Source of the DNA: CBDUXP01 sp965371225 [NCBI: uncultured bacterium] | GTDB lineage: Bacteria; Abyssobacteria; SURF-5; CBDUXP01 | DNA length: 15,708 bases | Reading direction: 5' to 3' | Assembly (NCBI GenBank): GCA_965371225.1 | Contig: CBDUXP010000083.1 | Coordinates: 1-15,708, forward strand | Shown: positions 1 through 6,833 of the stretch, one piece after another | Layout: each line of letters opens with the position of its first letter | Position numbering within the stretch: position 1 is the first letter of the stretch | Notes under the pieces: model-generated | Databases searched by the model: none | What the model saw: only the letters and a program-made list of their open reading frames with translations | What the model was told of the DNA's origin: nothing | Made by a program: the position numbers and the translations under genes

Positions 1-716
1 TGGAGGCAGGCCGCCTCGTTGCCGCCATCCTCCAGGAACTGGGCGAGAGCATCCAGCCTGGCGTGTCCACGTGGGAGTTGGACCGGCAAGCCGAGGCGCA
101 GCTGCGGGCCAGCGGCGGCGTGCCCACCTTCAAGGGCTACCAGGGCTATCCCGCCTCCATCTGCGCGTCGGTCAATGAGGAAGTGGTGCACGGGATTCCC
201 AGCAAAACCGCGGTGGTGGAATCCGGCGACATTGTGACCATCGATATCGGGCTGACCTATCGCGGGTATGTGGGCGATATGGCCCGCACGTTTCCCGTGG
301 GCGAGATCGATGCGGAATCCCAGCGCCTGCTGGACGTCACCCGGCGTTCCCTCGACGAAGCCATCGCCGCCGCGGTCGTGGGCAACCGGCTGTCGGATAT
401 CGGCCATGCGGTGCAAAGCTACGTGGAGGCCCAAGGGTTTAATGTGGTGCGCGACTACGTGGGCCACGGCATCGGCACGCGGATGCACGAAGAGCCCCAG
501 GTACCAAACTACGGGGAACCGGGCCGGGGTCCGCGGCTGCGGCCGGGACTGTGTCTCGCGCTGGAACCCATGGTGAATGCGGGAACGTATGAAGTGCGCA
601 CGCTCGAAGATCGCTGGACCGTCGTCACGCGCGACGGAATGCGGGCGGCCCACTTCGAAGACACGATCGCCATCCGCGCCGATGGGCCGCCGGCGGTCTT
701 GACGCGCGTGGAGTGA
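1..716 (+). CDS. map: Type I methionine aminopeptidase (5' partial)
   Basis: Removes the N-terminal methionine from nascent proteins in the cytoplasm. The reading frame is open from base 3, and the visible 237 residues begin at the EAGR helix typical of about residue 14 of the family, so roughly the first dozen residues lie outside the window. All five metal ligands of the pita-bread fold are present: Asp in GDIVTIDIG (codon at 243) and Asp in GYVGDMARTF, His in GHGIGTRMHEEPQV, Glu in LALEPMVNAG, and Glu in AHFEDTIA. The substrate-pocket His in VVHGIPS is also kept, so the enzyme should be active. Its TGA overlaps the GTG start of infA by four bases, implying translational coupling. Position between (presumably) secY/adk and infA is the classic spc-operon layout. 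Identification is very secure. Confidence 0.97.
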   Translation, partial: EAGRLVAAILQELGESIQPGVSTWELDRQAEAQLRASGGVPTFKGYQGYPASICASVNEEVVHGIPSKTAVVESGDIVTIDIGLTYRGYVGDMARTFPVGEIDAESQRLLDVTRRSLDEAIAAAVVGNRLSDIGHAVQSYVEAQGFNVVRDYVGHGIGTRMHEEPQVPNYGEPGRGPRLRPGLCLALEPMVNAGTYEVRTLEDRWTVVTRDGMRAAHFEDTIAIRADGPPAVLTRVE

Positions 717-943
717 AGCGTACGGAACAACTCGTGATGGGAACAATTGTGGACGTGCTGCCGCACGCGTTATACCGCGTGGACCCGGATGCGGGGCCCA
801 CCCTGGTCGCCCACCTCAGCGATGAGGCGCGGGTCCGGCTGGTGCATCTGCGGCCTGGCCAGCGCGTCCAAGTGGCGCTGTCCGCCTACGACGCCGGCCG
901 GGGCCGGATCGTCGGGCGGGGCGCTCGGGGAGCAGCGTCGTGA
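713..943 (+). CDS. infA: Translation initiation factor IF-1
   Basis: Encodes a 76-residue S1/OB-fold protein that binds the ribosomal A site during initiation. The sequence follows the IF-1 pattern closely: [15 protein letters not shown], then [39 protein letters not shown]. That matches the usual G-x-V-x-E-x-L-P-N-A-x-F-x-V, H-x-S-x-x-x-R and P-G-D-x-V-x-V-x-x-x-x-Y-D-x-x-x-G-R-I motifs. It is divergent at several normally conserved spots (Asp-Pro-Asp-Ala-Gly in the strand 2-3 loop, LVHL for the usual YIRI) and is slightly longer than the usual 72 residues at the C terminus. The GTG start at 713 overlaps the map stop. An internal ATG at 737 would drop the first strand, so 713 is preferred. 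Its TGA in turn overlaps the rpmJ start. Confidence 0.93.
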   Translation: MKRTEQLVMGTIVDVLPHALYRVDPDAGPTLVAHLSDEARVRLVHLRPGQRVQVALSAYDAGRGRIVGRGARGAAS

Positions 944-1053
944 AAGTCCGGACATCCGTCAAGCGAATGTGCGATAAGTGCAAGGTCGTGCGCCGCAAGG
1001 GTGTGGTGCGGGTGATCTGCGAGAACCCGAAGCACAAACAACGGCAAGGCTAG
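940..1053 (+). CDS. rpmJ: 50S ribosomal protein L36 (bL36), zinc-binding form
   Basis: A 37-codon gene starting at GTG 940, overlapping the infA stop by four bases, and ending at TAG 1051-1053. The translation [19 protein letters not shown] followed by [18 protein letters not shown] is a full-length bL36. Cys11, Cys14, Cys27 and His32 form the C3H zinc ribbon, so this is the C+ (zinc-dependent) paralogue rather than the C- type induced by zinc starvation. It sits between infA and rpsM, its usual location. It binds 23S rRNA near the base of the L7/L12 stalk region. The length, motif and neighbours leave little doubt. Confidence 0.97.
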   Translation: MKVRTSVKRMCDKCKVVRRKGVVRVICENPKHKQRQG

Positions 1054-1068
1054 GGAAGGCGGGGAACG

Positions 1069-1434
1069 ATGGCGCGAGTGGTCGGCGTGGATCTGCCGCG
1101 TGAGAAGCGCGTGGATGTAGGCCTCACCTATATCTATGGGGTGGGTCGACAAGTGGCGCGTCGGGTCGTCAGCCAGGCGCAGGTGGAGCCCTCCATCCGG
1201 GTGAAGGATTTGTCCGAGGCGGAGGTTCAGCGCTTGCAGGCCGCGCTGACCAGTGGGTACATGGTCGAGGGCGACCTGCGCCGCGAGGTGGCGGGCAATA
1301 TCAAGCGGCTCATGGACATCGCTTCCTATCGCGGGGTGCGGCATCGCCGCGGCCTGCCCGTGCGCGGCCAGCGCACGCATACGAACGCCCGGACGCGCAA
1401 GGGCCCCAAGCGCGGCCGTGTGAAGAGACGATAG
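1069..1434 (+). CDS. rpsM: 30S ribosomal protein S13 (uS13)
   Basis: Encodes 121 residues of uS13, a 30S-head protein that contacts the P-site tRNA and forms the B1a/B1b bridges to the 50S subunit. Characteristic elements are the N-terminal [27 protein letters not shown] stretch (shown here in part: [19 protein letters not shown]), the central [27 protein letters not shown] segment (key residues R-L-M-D-I and [17 protein letters not shown]), and a basic tail ending [11 protein letters not shown] that reaches toward the decoding site. The ATG at 1069 is preceded by a purine-rich GGGGAACG. It lies 15 bp after rpmJ and 28 bp before rpsK. Nothing unusual. Confidence 0.98.
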   Translation: MARVVGVDLPREKRVDVGLTYIYGVGRQVARRVVSQAQVEPSIRVKDLSEAEVQRLQAALTSGYMVEGDLRREVAGNIKRLMDIASYRGVRHRRGLPVRGQRTHTNARTRKGPKRGRVKRR

Positions 1435-1462
1435 CCGCTCGTCGAGCGGAGGAGACACGCGC

Positions 1463-1870
1463 GTGGCGCAACAGAAGAAACAGAAAAAAAAGCGGGTCAA
1501 AGAGCGGAAGAAGGCCAAGCTCACCGCGAGTACCGGGTACGTGCACATTCAGGCGACGTTCAACAATACGATCGTGACCATCACGGATACGCAGGGCAAC
1601 GTCGTCGCCTGGTCCAGTGCCGGGGCGGCGAATTTCAAGGGCTCACGGAAAAGCACCCCCTATGCCGCACAGTTCACCGCCGACCAGGCCGCCCGGAAGG
1701 CCATGGAGCGCGGCATGCGCGAGGTGCAAGTGCTGGTCAAGGGGCCCGGGGCCGGCCGGGAGTCCGCCATTCGCGCCATCGCGGCCGCCGGCCTCGACGT
1801 GACCCTGCTGCGGGACGTCACGCCCATGCCGCATAACGGCTGCCGCTCCCGCAAGCGGCGCCGAGTGTAG
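1463..1870 (+). CDS. rpsK: 30S ribosomal protein S11 (uS11)
   Basis: A 135-residue uS11, a 30S-platform protein near the E site that contacts the Shine-Dalgarno helix. Family hallmarks are visible: [18 protein letters not shown], the [20 protein letters not shown] segment (key residues [19 protein letters not shown]), [16 protein letters not shown], and the C-terminal [17 protein letters not shown]. The N terminus is a lysine-rich extension ([15 protein letters not shown]). The start is GTG at 1463, with a strong GGAGGAGA ribosome-binding site ten or so bases upstream. The Ser in [11 protein letters not shown] replaces the usual Pro but is within normal variation. Located between rpsM and rpsD as in most bacteria. 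Confidence 0.98.
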   Translation: MAQQKKQKKKRVKERKKAKLTASTGYVHIQATFNNTIVTITDTQGNVVAWSSAGAANFKGSRKSTPYAAQFTADQAARKAMERGMREVQVLVKGPGAGRESAIRAIAAAGLDVTLLRDVTPMPHNGCRSRKRRRV

Positions 1871-1880
1871 GACCGCGATC

Positions 1881-2507
1881 ATGGCACGCTACACCGGTCC
1901 CGTCTGCAAGCTCTGTCGCCGCGAAGGCGTCAAGCTGTTCCTGAAGGGGCAGCGCTGCCTCACCATGAAGTGTGAGATTGAGCGGCGCAATGCCCCCCCC
2001 GGCCAGCATGGCCAGCGGCGTACGAAACTTTCGGACTACGGGCTGCAGCTCCGCGAAAAGCAGAAGATGAAACGCGTCTACGGCCTGCTGGAACGCCAGT
2101 TCCGGAACTACTTCACCCTGGCGGACCGCAAACGTGGCGTGACCGGCGACCTGCTCGTGCAACTGCTGGAGAGCCGGCTGGATAATACGGTGTACCGCAT
2201 CGGCTTCGCCGCGTCCCGGCGGCAGGCCCGCCAACTGGTGAGCCACGGGCACATCGCCGTGGACGGGCGCCGGGTCAATGTGGCCAGCTTCCGCGTGCGG
2301 CCCGGACAGGCCATCGCCCTGCGGGAGAAGAGCCGTGACAACAAGACCATCCGGAACAATTTGGAGCAGGCACTGCAACGCGGGCTGCCCGACTGGATCG
2401 ATTTTTCCCTCGAAACCTTGACCGCCCAGATCGTCCGGCTACCTGGCAAAGATGACGCCGGTATTCCGGTCGTGGAACAGCTCGTCGTGGAGCTGTACTC
2501 CAAATAG
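1881..2507 (+). CDS. rpsD: 30S ribosomal protein S4 (uS4), zinc-binding form
   Basis: A 208-residue uS4, a primary 16S rRNA-binding protein that nucleates assembly of the 30S body and lines the mRNA entry channel. The N-terminal zinc knuckle is intact: Cys9-x2-Cys12-x13-Cys26-x4-Cys31. The core follows with [37 protein letters not shown] and the S4 RNA-binding domain ([27 protein letters not shown], residues about 95-160; R-L-D-N-x-V-Y-R-x-G-F and R-x-x-A-R-Q-L-V-x-H-G-H-I are diagnostic). It ends with the usual [14 protein letters not shown] at 1881 follows the rpsK stop by ten bases with AGGA eight bases upstream. In many bacteria S4 is the translational repressor of this operon; no regulatory structure could be shown here. 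Confidence 0.98.
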   Translation: MARYTGPVCKLCRREGVKLFLKGQRCLTMKCEIERRNAPPGQHGQRRTKLSDYGLQLREKQKMKRVYGLLERQFRNYFTLADRKRGVTGDLLVQLLESRLDNTVYRIGFAASRRQARQLVSHGHIAVDGRRVNVASFRVRPGQAIALREKSRDNKTIRNNLEQALQRGLPDWIDFSLETLTAQIVRLPGKDDAGIPVVEQLVVELYSK

Positions 2508-2551
2508 GCGACGGCACTCACCCGCACGCGACTGTAGAGGAACGGCACTCC

Positions 2552-3592
2552 ATGCTCGAAGGCTTCGAAATGCCGAAATGGGTTCGGGACGACGACGGGT
2601 CGACCGACCAATACGGGAAGTTCATTATTGAACCGCTGGAACGCGGTTTTGGCGTCACGGTGGGCAATGCGCTCCGCCGCGTGCTGCTCAGCTCCCTCGA
2701 GGGCGCCGCCATTACGGCGGTGCGCTTCGAAGGCGTCCAACATGAGTTCTCCTCCGTGCCCGGCGTGCCGGAGGACGTGACCCAGATTGTCCTGAATCTC
2801 AAGCGCGTCAATCTGCGCATGGAATCCCGCGAACCCGTCGCGGTGGATTTCGAGGCCGATGGCGAGTTGGCGGTCACGGCCCGGGATCTGCTGGACGTGG
2901 AGGGCGTGGACGTCCTCAACAACGATCAGCACATCATGACCCTCAACCAGGGCGCCAGCGTCAGCATGGAACTCGAGTTGGGCTGGGGGCGCGGGTATCG
3001 GCCCGCGTCGGAGCACAAGCGGCCGAAGCAGCCGCTCGGCACCGTGCCCATCGACGCCGTGTTCTCCCCGGTGACCAAGGTCAACGTCCGCGTCGAGGAC
3101 GCGCGCGTCGGCCAGCGGACCGACTACGACCGGCTGATCTTGGACGTGTGGACCAACGGGAGCCTCCTGCCCGAAGAAGCCATCACGAACGCCGCGCGCA
3201 TCCTCATTGAGCATCTGAGCATCTTCGTGGCCACCGACGACGCGGTCGAGGAGCCGCTAGCCCTGCCCGAGGGTATTGCCCCCGAACTTCAGGAAATCCT
3301 CAACCGCAGCATCGCCGATCTCGAATTGTCCGTGCGGTCGGCGAACTGTCTCCAGGGCGCGCAAATTCGCACCATTGGGGAGCTGGTCCAGAAAAACGAA
3401 CCGGAGATGCTGCAGTACCGCAACTTCGGCAAAAAGTCCCTCGATGAAATTAAAGCCGTCCTCGAAAGCATGGGCCTGGGCTACGGCATGACGTTCGACG
3501 CCCCCAGCCCCCCACCGCCGGATACCATGGGGCCGGACCTCGACCCCCCCGCGCCGCCGCCGCCGCCGCCGCCGGTGCCAACGCTGGGGTAG
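2552..3592 (+). CDS. rpoA: DNA-directed RNA polymerase alpha subunit with proline-rich tail
   Basis: Encodes the 346-residue alpha subunit, which dimerises to nucleate RNA polymerase assembly and contacts UP elements and activators through its CTD. The NTD (about 1-230) shows [40 protein letters not shown] and [22 protein letters not shown] elements. The CTD (about 240-313) contains [15 protein letters not shown], where the Arg corresponds to the DNA-contacting R265 of E. coli, and [11 protein letters not shown] with the conserved Gly-Lys-Lys-Ser. After the CTD comes a 33-residue tail (314-346) rich in Pro with a run of seven prolines; E. coli alpha has 329 residues and no such tail. ATG 2552 has GAGGAAC upstream; an in-frame ATG at 2570 is a less likely alternative. 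It sits 44 bp after rpsD. Confidence 0.98.
   Translation: MLEGFEMPKWVRDDDGSTDQYGKFIIEPLERGFGVTVGNALRRVLLSSLEGAAITAVRFEGVQHEFSSVPGVPEDVTQIVLNLKRVNLRMESREPVAVDFEADGELAVTARDLLDVEGVDVLNNDQHIMTLNQGASVSMELELGWGRGYRPASEHKRPKQPLGTVPIDAVFSPVTKVNVRVEDARVGQRTDYDRLILDVWTNGSLLPEEAITNAARILIEHLSIFVATDDAVEEPLALPEGIAPELQEILNRSIADLELSVRSANCLQGAQIRTIGELVQKNEPEMLQYRNFGKKSLDEIKAVLESMGLGYGMTFDAPSPPPPDTMGPDLDPPAPPPPPPPVPTLG
3554..3574 (+). repeat. (CCG)7 trinucleotide run in rpoA 3' end
   Basis: Seven perfect tandem CCG codons encode the heptaproline near the C terminus of RpoA, preceded by other C-rich Pro codons from 3506 on. Tandem triplets are prone to in-frame slippage, so the tail length may vary between strains. 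Seen directly; the slippage is inference. Confidence 0.9.
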
Positions 3593-3605
3593 GACGGGTA
3601 CGGTC

Positions 3606-3959
3606 ATGCGTCATCGACACGGGCACCGCAAAATGGGGCGGAACTCGGCCCACCGCCGAGCGACCCTGGCCAATCTCGCCGCCAGCCTGATCGCGCATGG
3701 GCGCATCACGACCACGGTGGTGAAGTGCAAGGAACTGCGCAGCTATGTTGAGCCCCTCGTGACGCTGGCCAAGCGCGGAGACGTGCACGCCCGGCGGCAG
3801 GCGATCGCCAAGCTGCGCCACCCGAAAGTGGTCCGGCGCCTGTTCGACGAGGTGGGGCCCCAGTTTGCCGACCGGCCGGGCGGGTACACGCGCATCCTGA
3901 AGCTCGGCCCACGCCGAGGGGACAACGCCCCGCTCGCGATCATCGAGTTCGTGAGTTAG
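3606..3959 (+). CDS. rplQ: 50S ribosomal protein L17 (bL17)
   Basis: A 117-residue bL17, a 50S protein near the peptide exit tunnel. It begins with the family signature [19 protein letters not shown] and continues with [25 protein letters not shown] and [12 protein letters not shown]. It ends with the [21 protein letters not shown] block (R-I-x-K-L-G-x-R-x-G-D-x-A-x-x-A-I-I-E) that normally closes the protein, so the length is canonical. ATG 3606 lies 13 bases after the rpoA stop. It is the last gene of the plus-strand ribosomal operon; the next gene is convergent, 49 bp away. Confidence 0.98.
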   Translation: MRHRHGHRKMGRNSAHRRATLANLAASLIAHGRITTTVVKCKELRSYVEPLVTLAKRGDVHARRQAIAKLRHPKVVRRLFDEVGPQFADRPGGYTRILKLGPRRGDNAPLAIIEFVS

Positions 3960-3993
3960 CGCCCCGCGTGGGCGCAGCCCCGGCCGGTCCGGG
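3959..3993. terminator. Two tandem GC stem-loops after rplQ (possible terminator)
   Basis: GCGCCC (3959-3964) pairs with GGGCGC (3970-3975) over a five-base loop, and CCCGG (3979-3983) pairs with CCGGG (3989-3993). They occupy the 49-bp gap between the convergent rplQ and the minus-strand gene ending at 4009. There is no T tract on either strand, so this is not a canonical intrinsic terminator. Role as a bidirectional transcription end or 3' mRNA stabiliser is inference. Confidence 0.3.
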
Positions 3994-4008
3994 TCGCGCA
4001 GCGGCCAG

Positions 4009-4920
4009 TCAGGCGGGCGGCGGGTTCACGGCTCCGTGCGTACAGCCCGCCCGCAGCTGCCGCTCCAATTCATCCAAATCCAGCTCCTCGCCGCGCAGCG
4101 GCGCGCCCAAGCGGCGCAAGGGCGGCAGATCGCTCGGGGTGGTCATGGTCAGCGGCAGCGGCGGCGGGGCTGCCGTCGCGGTGGGGCGCGCTGCCGGCTC
4201 AAGGGGGAGCGGCGCCGCCGCGGGCGCCGGCGGTGGCTCCGGTCCGGACAGGACTGGCGCGGACACCGGTGCCTCTGGTTCCGGTGCCGGCTCAGGTGCG
4301 ATGGGGTCCAGCGCAGGGTTGGACCGCAACAGACTTTCGAGCCGATCCGCGACGTGGGGGTCCCCGTTATCCTCCCGCGCGGGCAGCTCGGGCAGTTGGG
4401 TCGCCGCATCCGGCTCCGCAGGCGGGGCGGGTGCCGCTTCCGGAGGCGCGGTCCCGGAGCGTGGGGCCAAGCGGGCCATGACGCTCTGATAGGTGTCGTT
4501 CCATCGCGCCATCTCCGCAGGTTGCCGCGGCAGCCGGCTGCCCTTCATCACGTGGCGCAGCAGGAACGTGAGGCAGTCGTGCATCGCCGCCCCGACCGTC
4601 GCATCCCATTCGAGCGTCCCGTCCTGCACGCAGCGGAGCAACACGCGCATCTGCCCCGCGGCGTGCTCCAGGTGCGGCACGCCGAGCTTCACAGCGCTTT
4701 CCTTCAGGGTGACGAGGAGCGCCTCCATGCTTGGCCGGGCGTCCTGTTCGGCCAACGCCGCCGGCGAGGCCGCGCTCTCTTCCAGTGCGGCCAAAGCCGC
4801 GCGCAGCGTGGCCACCGCGCTTGCGGTGACCGCAGGTTGACTGTCGGTGCTGGTGCCCCGCGGGCGCGGCTCCTCGTCCGGCCCCTGCCGCCAGGCCTGT
4901 ACCCATTCCCCAAGTTTCAT
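4009..4920 (-). CDS. Hypothetical protein with possible degenerate Hpt-like helical domain and P/A/E-rich tail
   Basis: I do not recognise this 303-residue protein. Residues 1-30 are polar (MKLGEWVQAWRQGPDEEPRP start). Residues about 32-128 look all-helical. Within them, MEALLVTLKESAVKLGVPHL, then an amphipathic helix containing LEHAAGQMRVLLRCVQDGTL, resembles the Hpt/CheA-P1 pattern H-x-L-K-G-S-A-x-x-x-G-x-x-x-L-x-x-x-x-x-x-x-E-x-x-L-x-x-V-x-x-G. The phospho-acceptor His position is Val70 and the Gly after Lys is Glu74, so phosphotransfer is unlikely. Residues 155-265 are Pro/Ala/Glu-rich and presumably disordered. The C terminus has a short acidic helix (GEELDLDELERQLR). No signal peptide or TM is seen. 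The start at 4920 is chosen because an upstream in-frame start at 4953 lies inside the promoter -10 box, whereas 4920 has a GGGAG site eight bases upstream. Domain assignment is tentative. Confidence 0.75.
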   Translation of the reverse strand: MKLGEWVQAWRQGPDEEPRPRGTSTDSQPAVTASAVATLRAALAALEESAASPAALAEQDARPSMEALLVTLKESAVKLGVPHLEHAAGQMRVLLRCVQDGTLEWDATVGAAMHDCLTFLLRHVMKGSRLPRQPAEMARWNDTYQSVMARLAPRSGTAPPEAAPAPPAEPDAATQLPELPAREDNGDPHVADRLESLLRSNPALDPIAPEPAPEPEAPVSAPVLSGPEPPPAPAAAPLPLEPAARPTATAAPPPLPLTMTTPSDLPPLRRLGAPLRGEELDLDELERQLRAGCTHGAVNPPPA

Positions 4921-4928
4921 GAATGTGG

Positions 4929-4933
4929 CTCCC
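4929..4933 (-). promoter_or_regulatory. Ribosome-binding site deciding the 4920 start
   Basis: GGGAG on the minus strand, eight bases before the ATG at 4920. Together with the promoter at 4953-4981 it rules out the longer reading that starts at 4953. Confidence 0.7.
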
Positions 4934-4952
4934 GGTATCCTACGCCACTTCA

Positions 4953-4981
4953 ATTGTAGGATGGGGTTGGAGGGCTGTCAA
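4953..4981 (-). promoter_or_regulatory. Near-consensus sigma70 promoter of the 4009-4920 gene
   Basis: Read on the minus strand: TTGACA (4981-4976, 6/6) then a 17-bp spacer then TACAAT (4958-4953, 5/6). Transcription would begin about 4946, giving a leader of about 25 nt. This is the best promoter match in the window and stands out against the GC-rich background. Confidence 0.75.
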
Positions 4982-5008
4982 AGCGGGCGCGTCGGCCGTG
5001 GGGCTGTG

Positions 5009-5037
5009 TTGCTCGCTTGTGGACCCGGCCCTATAAT
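5009..5037 (+). promoter_or_regulatory. Sigma70-type promoter of the ppiD-like gene
   Basis: TTGCTC (5009-5014) then 17 bp then a perfect TATAAT (5032-5037), with a start expected near 5044 and a leader of about 35 nt. The -35 is poor (3/6). It is back-to-back with the divergent promoter at 4953-4981. Confidence 0.6.
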
Positions 5038-5043
5038 CGAACC

Positions 5044-5059
5044 GCCGGGGCACCCCGGC
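5044..5059 (+). other. Stem-loop at predicted 5' end of ppiD-like mRNA
   Basis: GCCGGGG (5044-5050) and CCCCGGC (5053-5059) are perfectly complementary around a two-base CA centre; sterically five or six pairs would form. It sits at or right after the predicted transcription start and just ahead of the GAGGA ribosome-binding site (5066-5070). It could stabilise the 5' end or tune initiation; function is inference. Confidence 0.4.
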
Positions 5060-5078
5060 CCACACGAGGACTCCCTGC

Positions 5079-6833
5079 ATGCTCTTTGTTCTGCTGCGAC
5101 GGCATATGAAAACCATTCTGATGGGGACGATCTTCATCATCACCCCGGCCTTCGTCATGTGGGGCACCGGCACGGGCTCGGGGAGCAGCGGGAGTCTCGG
5201 CGCCGCCGTCGCCCTCCGCATCAATGACGAGGACGTGTCCCCCCGCGATTTCGCCCGCGCGGTGCAGCAGGCCGAACGCTTGATCGGCCCCGAGCTGGCA
5301 GTGAGTACCGCCATCGACACGCTCTTGGACGACTACGTGGTGCGCACCGCCTGCCGCGAGCTGGGACTCACGGTCGCCCCCGCGGAGATTCAAGCCCAAT
5401 TGCAGCAAGACCCCACGTTCCGGAACGATGACGGCTCCTTCAACGCGAAGCGCTGGAACCAGATGGTGCGGCGGAAGGACGTGGACTGGGCGGCCAACGT
5501 ACAGCGTGCCCGCAACAGGCTCCAGCGGCAACAGCTTTTTGATCTGCTGCGCAGCTCGGTGCAAGTGTCGCCCGCCGATGTCCGGGCTCGGTACGAATTC
5601 AGTCACGCCCGCCGCCGGGTCGCCTACACGGCGATCGATCCGGCCGCGTTCACCGAGGCGGTTGCCGTGGATGACGCCGCGCTGCAGGCCTTCTATGACG
5701 AACGGCAGGTGCGGTACGAAGCCGCCGCCACGGTGCGCCTCGGCCTGGTGCAGTGGCCCAAGGAGCCGAGCGAGGCGGACGAGGCGGAAGTGACCGCCCT
5801 CCTGGACACCATCCAGGAGCAGTTGCGCGACGGCGCCGACTTCGCCGAGCTGGCGGTCCAGTATTCGCAAGGGCCCACCGCGCCCAAGGGCGGGGACCTC
5901 GGCTACTTCACGCGGGAGAGCATGGTCCCGGCGTTTGCGGAGGCCGCCTTCGCGCTGAAGCCCGGCCGCGTCAGCGCCCCCGTGGCCACCCAGTTCGGCT
6001 GGCATCTCATCAAGGTAGAGGACCGGCGCGAGCGCGATACCGGCCCGGAAGTGCGCGCCCGGCATATCCTGATCCAGGACGCGCCCAGCATCGAGACCCT
6101 CGCGGGCCTGTTTGACGCGGCGAACACGTTTCGGGAGGAGCGGGGGGCTCGCGGCCTGGCCGAGGCGGCCGCCGCCGCTGACCTGACGGTAACGGAGACC
6201 GAGCCCCTCGCGCAGGGAGCGGGCACCATCCCCGGCGTGGGCCCGGCGCGGGACATCCTCGCGGAGGCCTTCGACTTGGCCCCGGGCGAGACCACGGGGG
6301 TCATCGACACGTCCGAAACGTTCGTGATCGCTGAAGTGCTCGAACGGAGGGACGCGCACCTCCCGCCCCTCGCGGAGGTGCGCAGCCGGGTGCTGACTGA
6401 TTTCCGGCTCGAGGGGGCCGGCGACATGGCTGCCGCGCGTGCGAGCGAAGTCGTCGCCGCCGCGCGGACCGCGGGTGACCTCACGGCGCTCGCGCCGCCG
6501 CTCGCCGTGGAGGTTACGGAAACCGAGCTGTTCACCCGCGCGGGCTTTGTGCCCAACCTCGGTCGTCCGCCCGCGTTCATGGAGGCCGCCTTCCGCCTCA
6601 CACCGGGGGAGATCAGCGAACCGCTCATGCACGGCCAGCGGTGGCTCGTGCTGCAGGTACGTGAGGCGGCTCCCGCCGACCCGGCTGAATTCTCGACGGA
6701 GGCCGCGAGGCTTCGGCAGCAGCTCGAGCAGCAGCGGCGTGCGCAGACGCTGCAGGATTTTCTGGTGGCGCGCAAGGCGCAACTCACCGCCATCCCGAAC
6801 CCCGATATCGTGGCGCAGTTTGGCGGGCTGTAA
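5079..6833 (+). CDS. PpiD/SurA-family membrane-anchored peptidyl-prolyl isomerase-like chaperone
   Basis: A 584-residue envelope folding factor. Residues 1-12 (MLFVLLRRHMKT) are basic and cytoplasmic; 13-28 form a single TM anchor ending AFVMWG, as in PpiD; the rest is periplasmic. Residues about 44-185 match the SurA_N-type chaperone domain (FRNDDGSFNAKRWNQMV is the family F-x-x-x-D-G-x-F-x-x-x-x-Y motif). A parvulin domain spans about 217-316, with SQGPTAPKGGDLGYFTRESM and PVATQFGWHLIKVED conserved, but its first strand reads VRLGLVQ instead of the catalytic ARHILV. A second, partial parvulin-like stretch begins with ARHILIQ at 327 and continues degenerate to about 425, followed by a C-terminal helical region. 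Isomerase activity is therefore doubtful; E. coli PpiD is also reported inactive. Start chosen at ATG 5079 (GAGGA eight bases upstream; family-like LRRH before the TM). It likely assists outer-membrane or secreted protein folding. Confidence 0.88.
   Translation: MLFVLLRRHMKTILMGTIFIITPAFVMWGTGTGSGSSGSLGAAVALRINDEDVSPRDFARAVQQAERLIGPELAVSTAIDTLLDDYVVRTACRELGLTVAPAEIQAQLQQDPTFRNDDGSFNAKRWNQMVRRKDVDWAANVQRARNRLQRQQLFDLLRSSVQVSPADVRARYEFSHARRRVAYTAIDPAAFTEAVAVDDAALQAFYDERQVRYEAAATVRLGLVQWPKEPSEADEAEVTALLDTIQEQLRDGADFAELAVQYSQGPTAPKGGDLGYFTRESMVPAFAEAAFALKPGRVSAPVATQFGWHLIKVEDRRERDTGPEVRARHILIQDAPSIETLAGLFDAANTFREERGARGLAEAAAAADLTVTETEPLAQGAGTIPGVGPARDILAEAFDLAPGETTGVIDTSETFVIAEVLERRDAHLPPLAEVRSRVLTDFRLEGAGDMAAARASEVVAAARTAGDLTALAPPLAVEVTETELFTRAGFVPNLGRPPAFMEAAFRLTPGEISEPLMHGQRWLVLQVREAAPADPAEFSTEAARLRQQLEQQRRAQTLQDFLVARKAQLTAIPNPDIVAQFGGL

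Noticed and set aside
2108-3214. 368-codon open frame on the minus strand
   Set aside because: Antisense to rpsD and rpoA; no motif, no plausible ribosome-binding site.
3506-3589. C-rich stretch as a frameshift or pseudogene signal in rpoA
   Set aside because: The frame stays open to a stop followed normally by rplQ, and the alpha CTD is complete before the tail; kept as a finding about the tail instead.
4921-4953. Eleven-residue upstream extension of the Hpt-like gene
   Set aside because: The start at 4953 coincides with the -10 box of its own promoter, so it could not be transcribed from it.
5031-6782. 583-codon open frame on the minus strand
   Set aside because: Antisense to the ppiD-like gene; long open antisense frames are expected at this GC content and it shows no family motifs.
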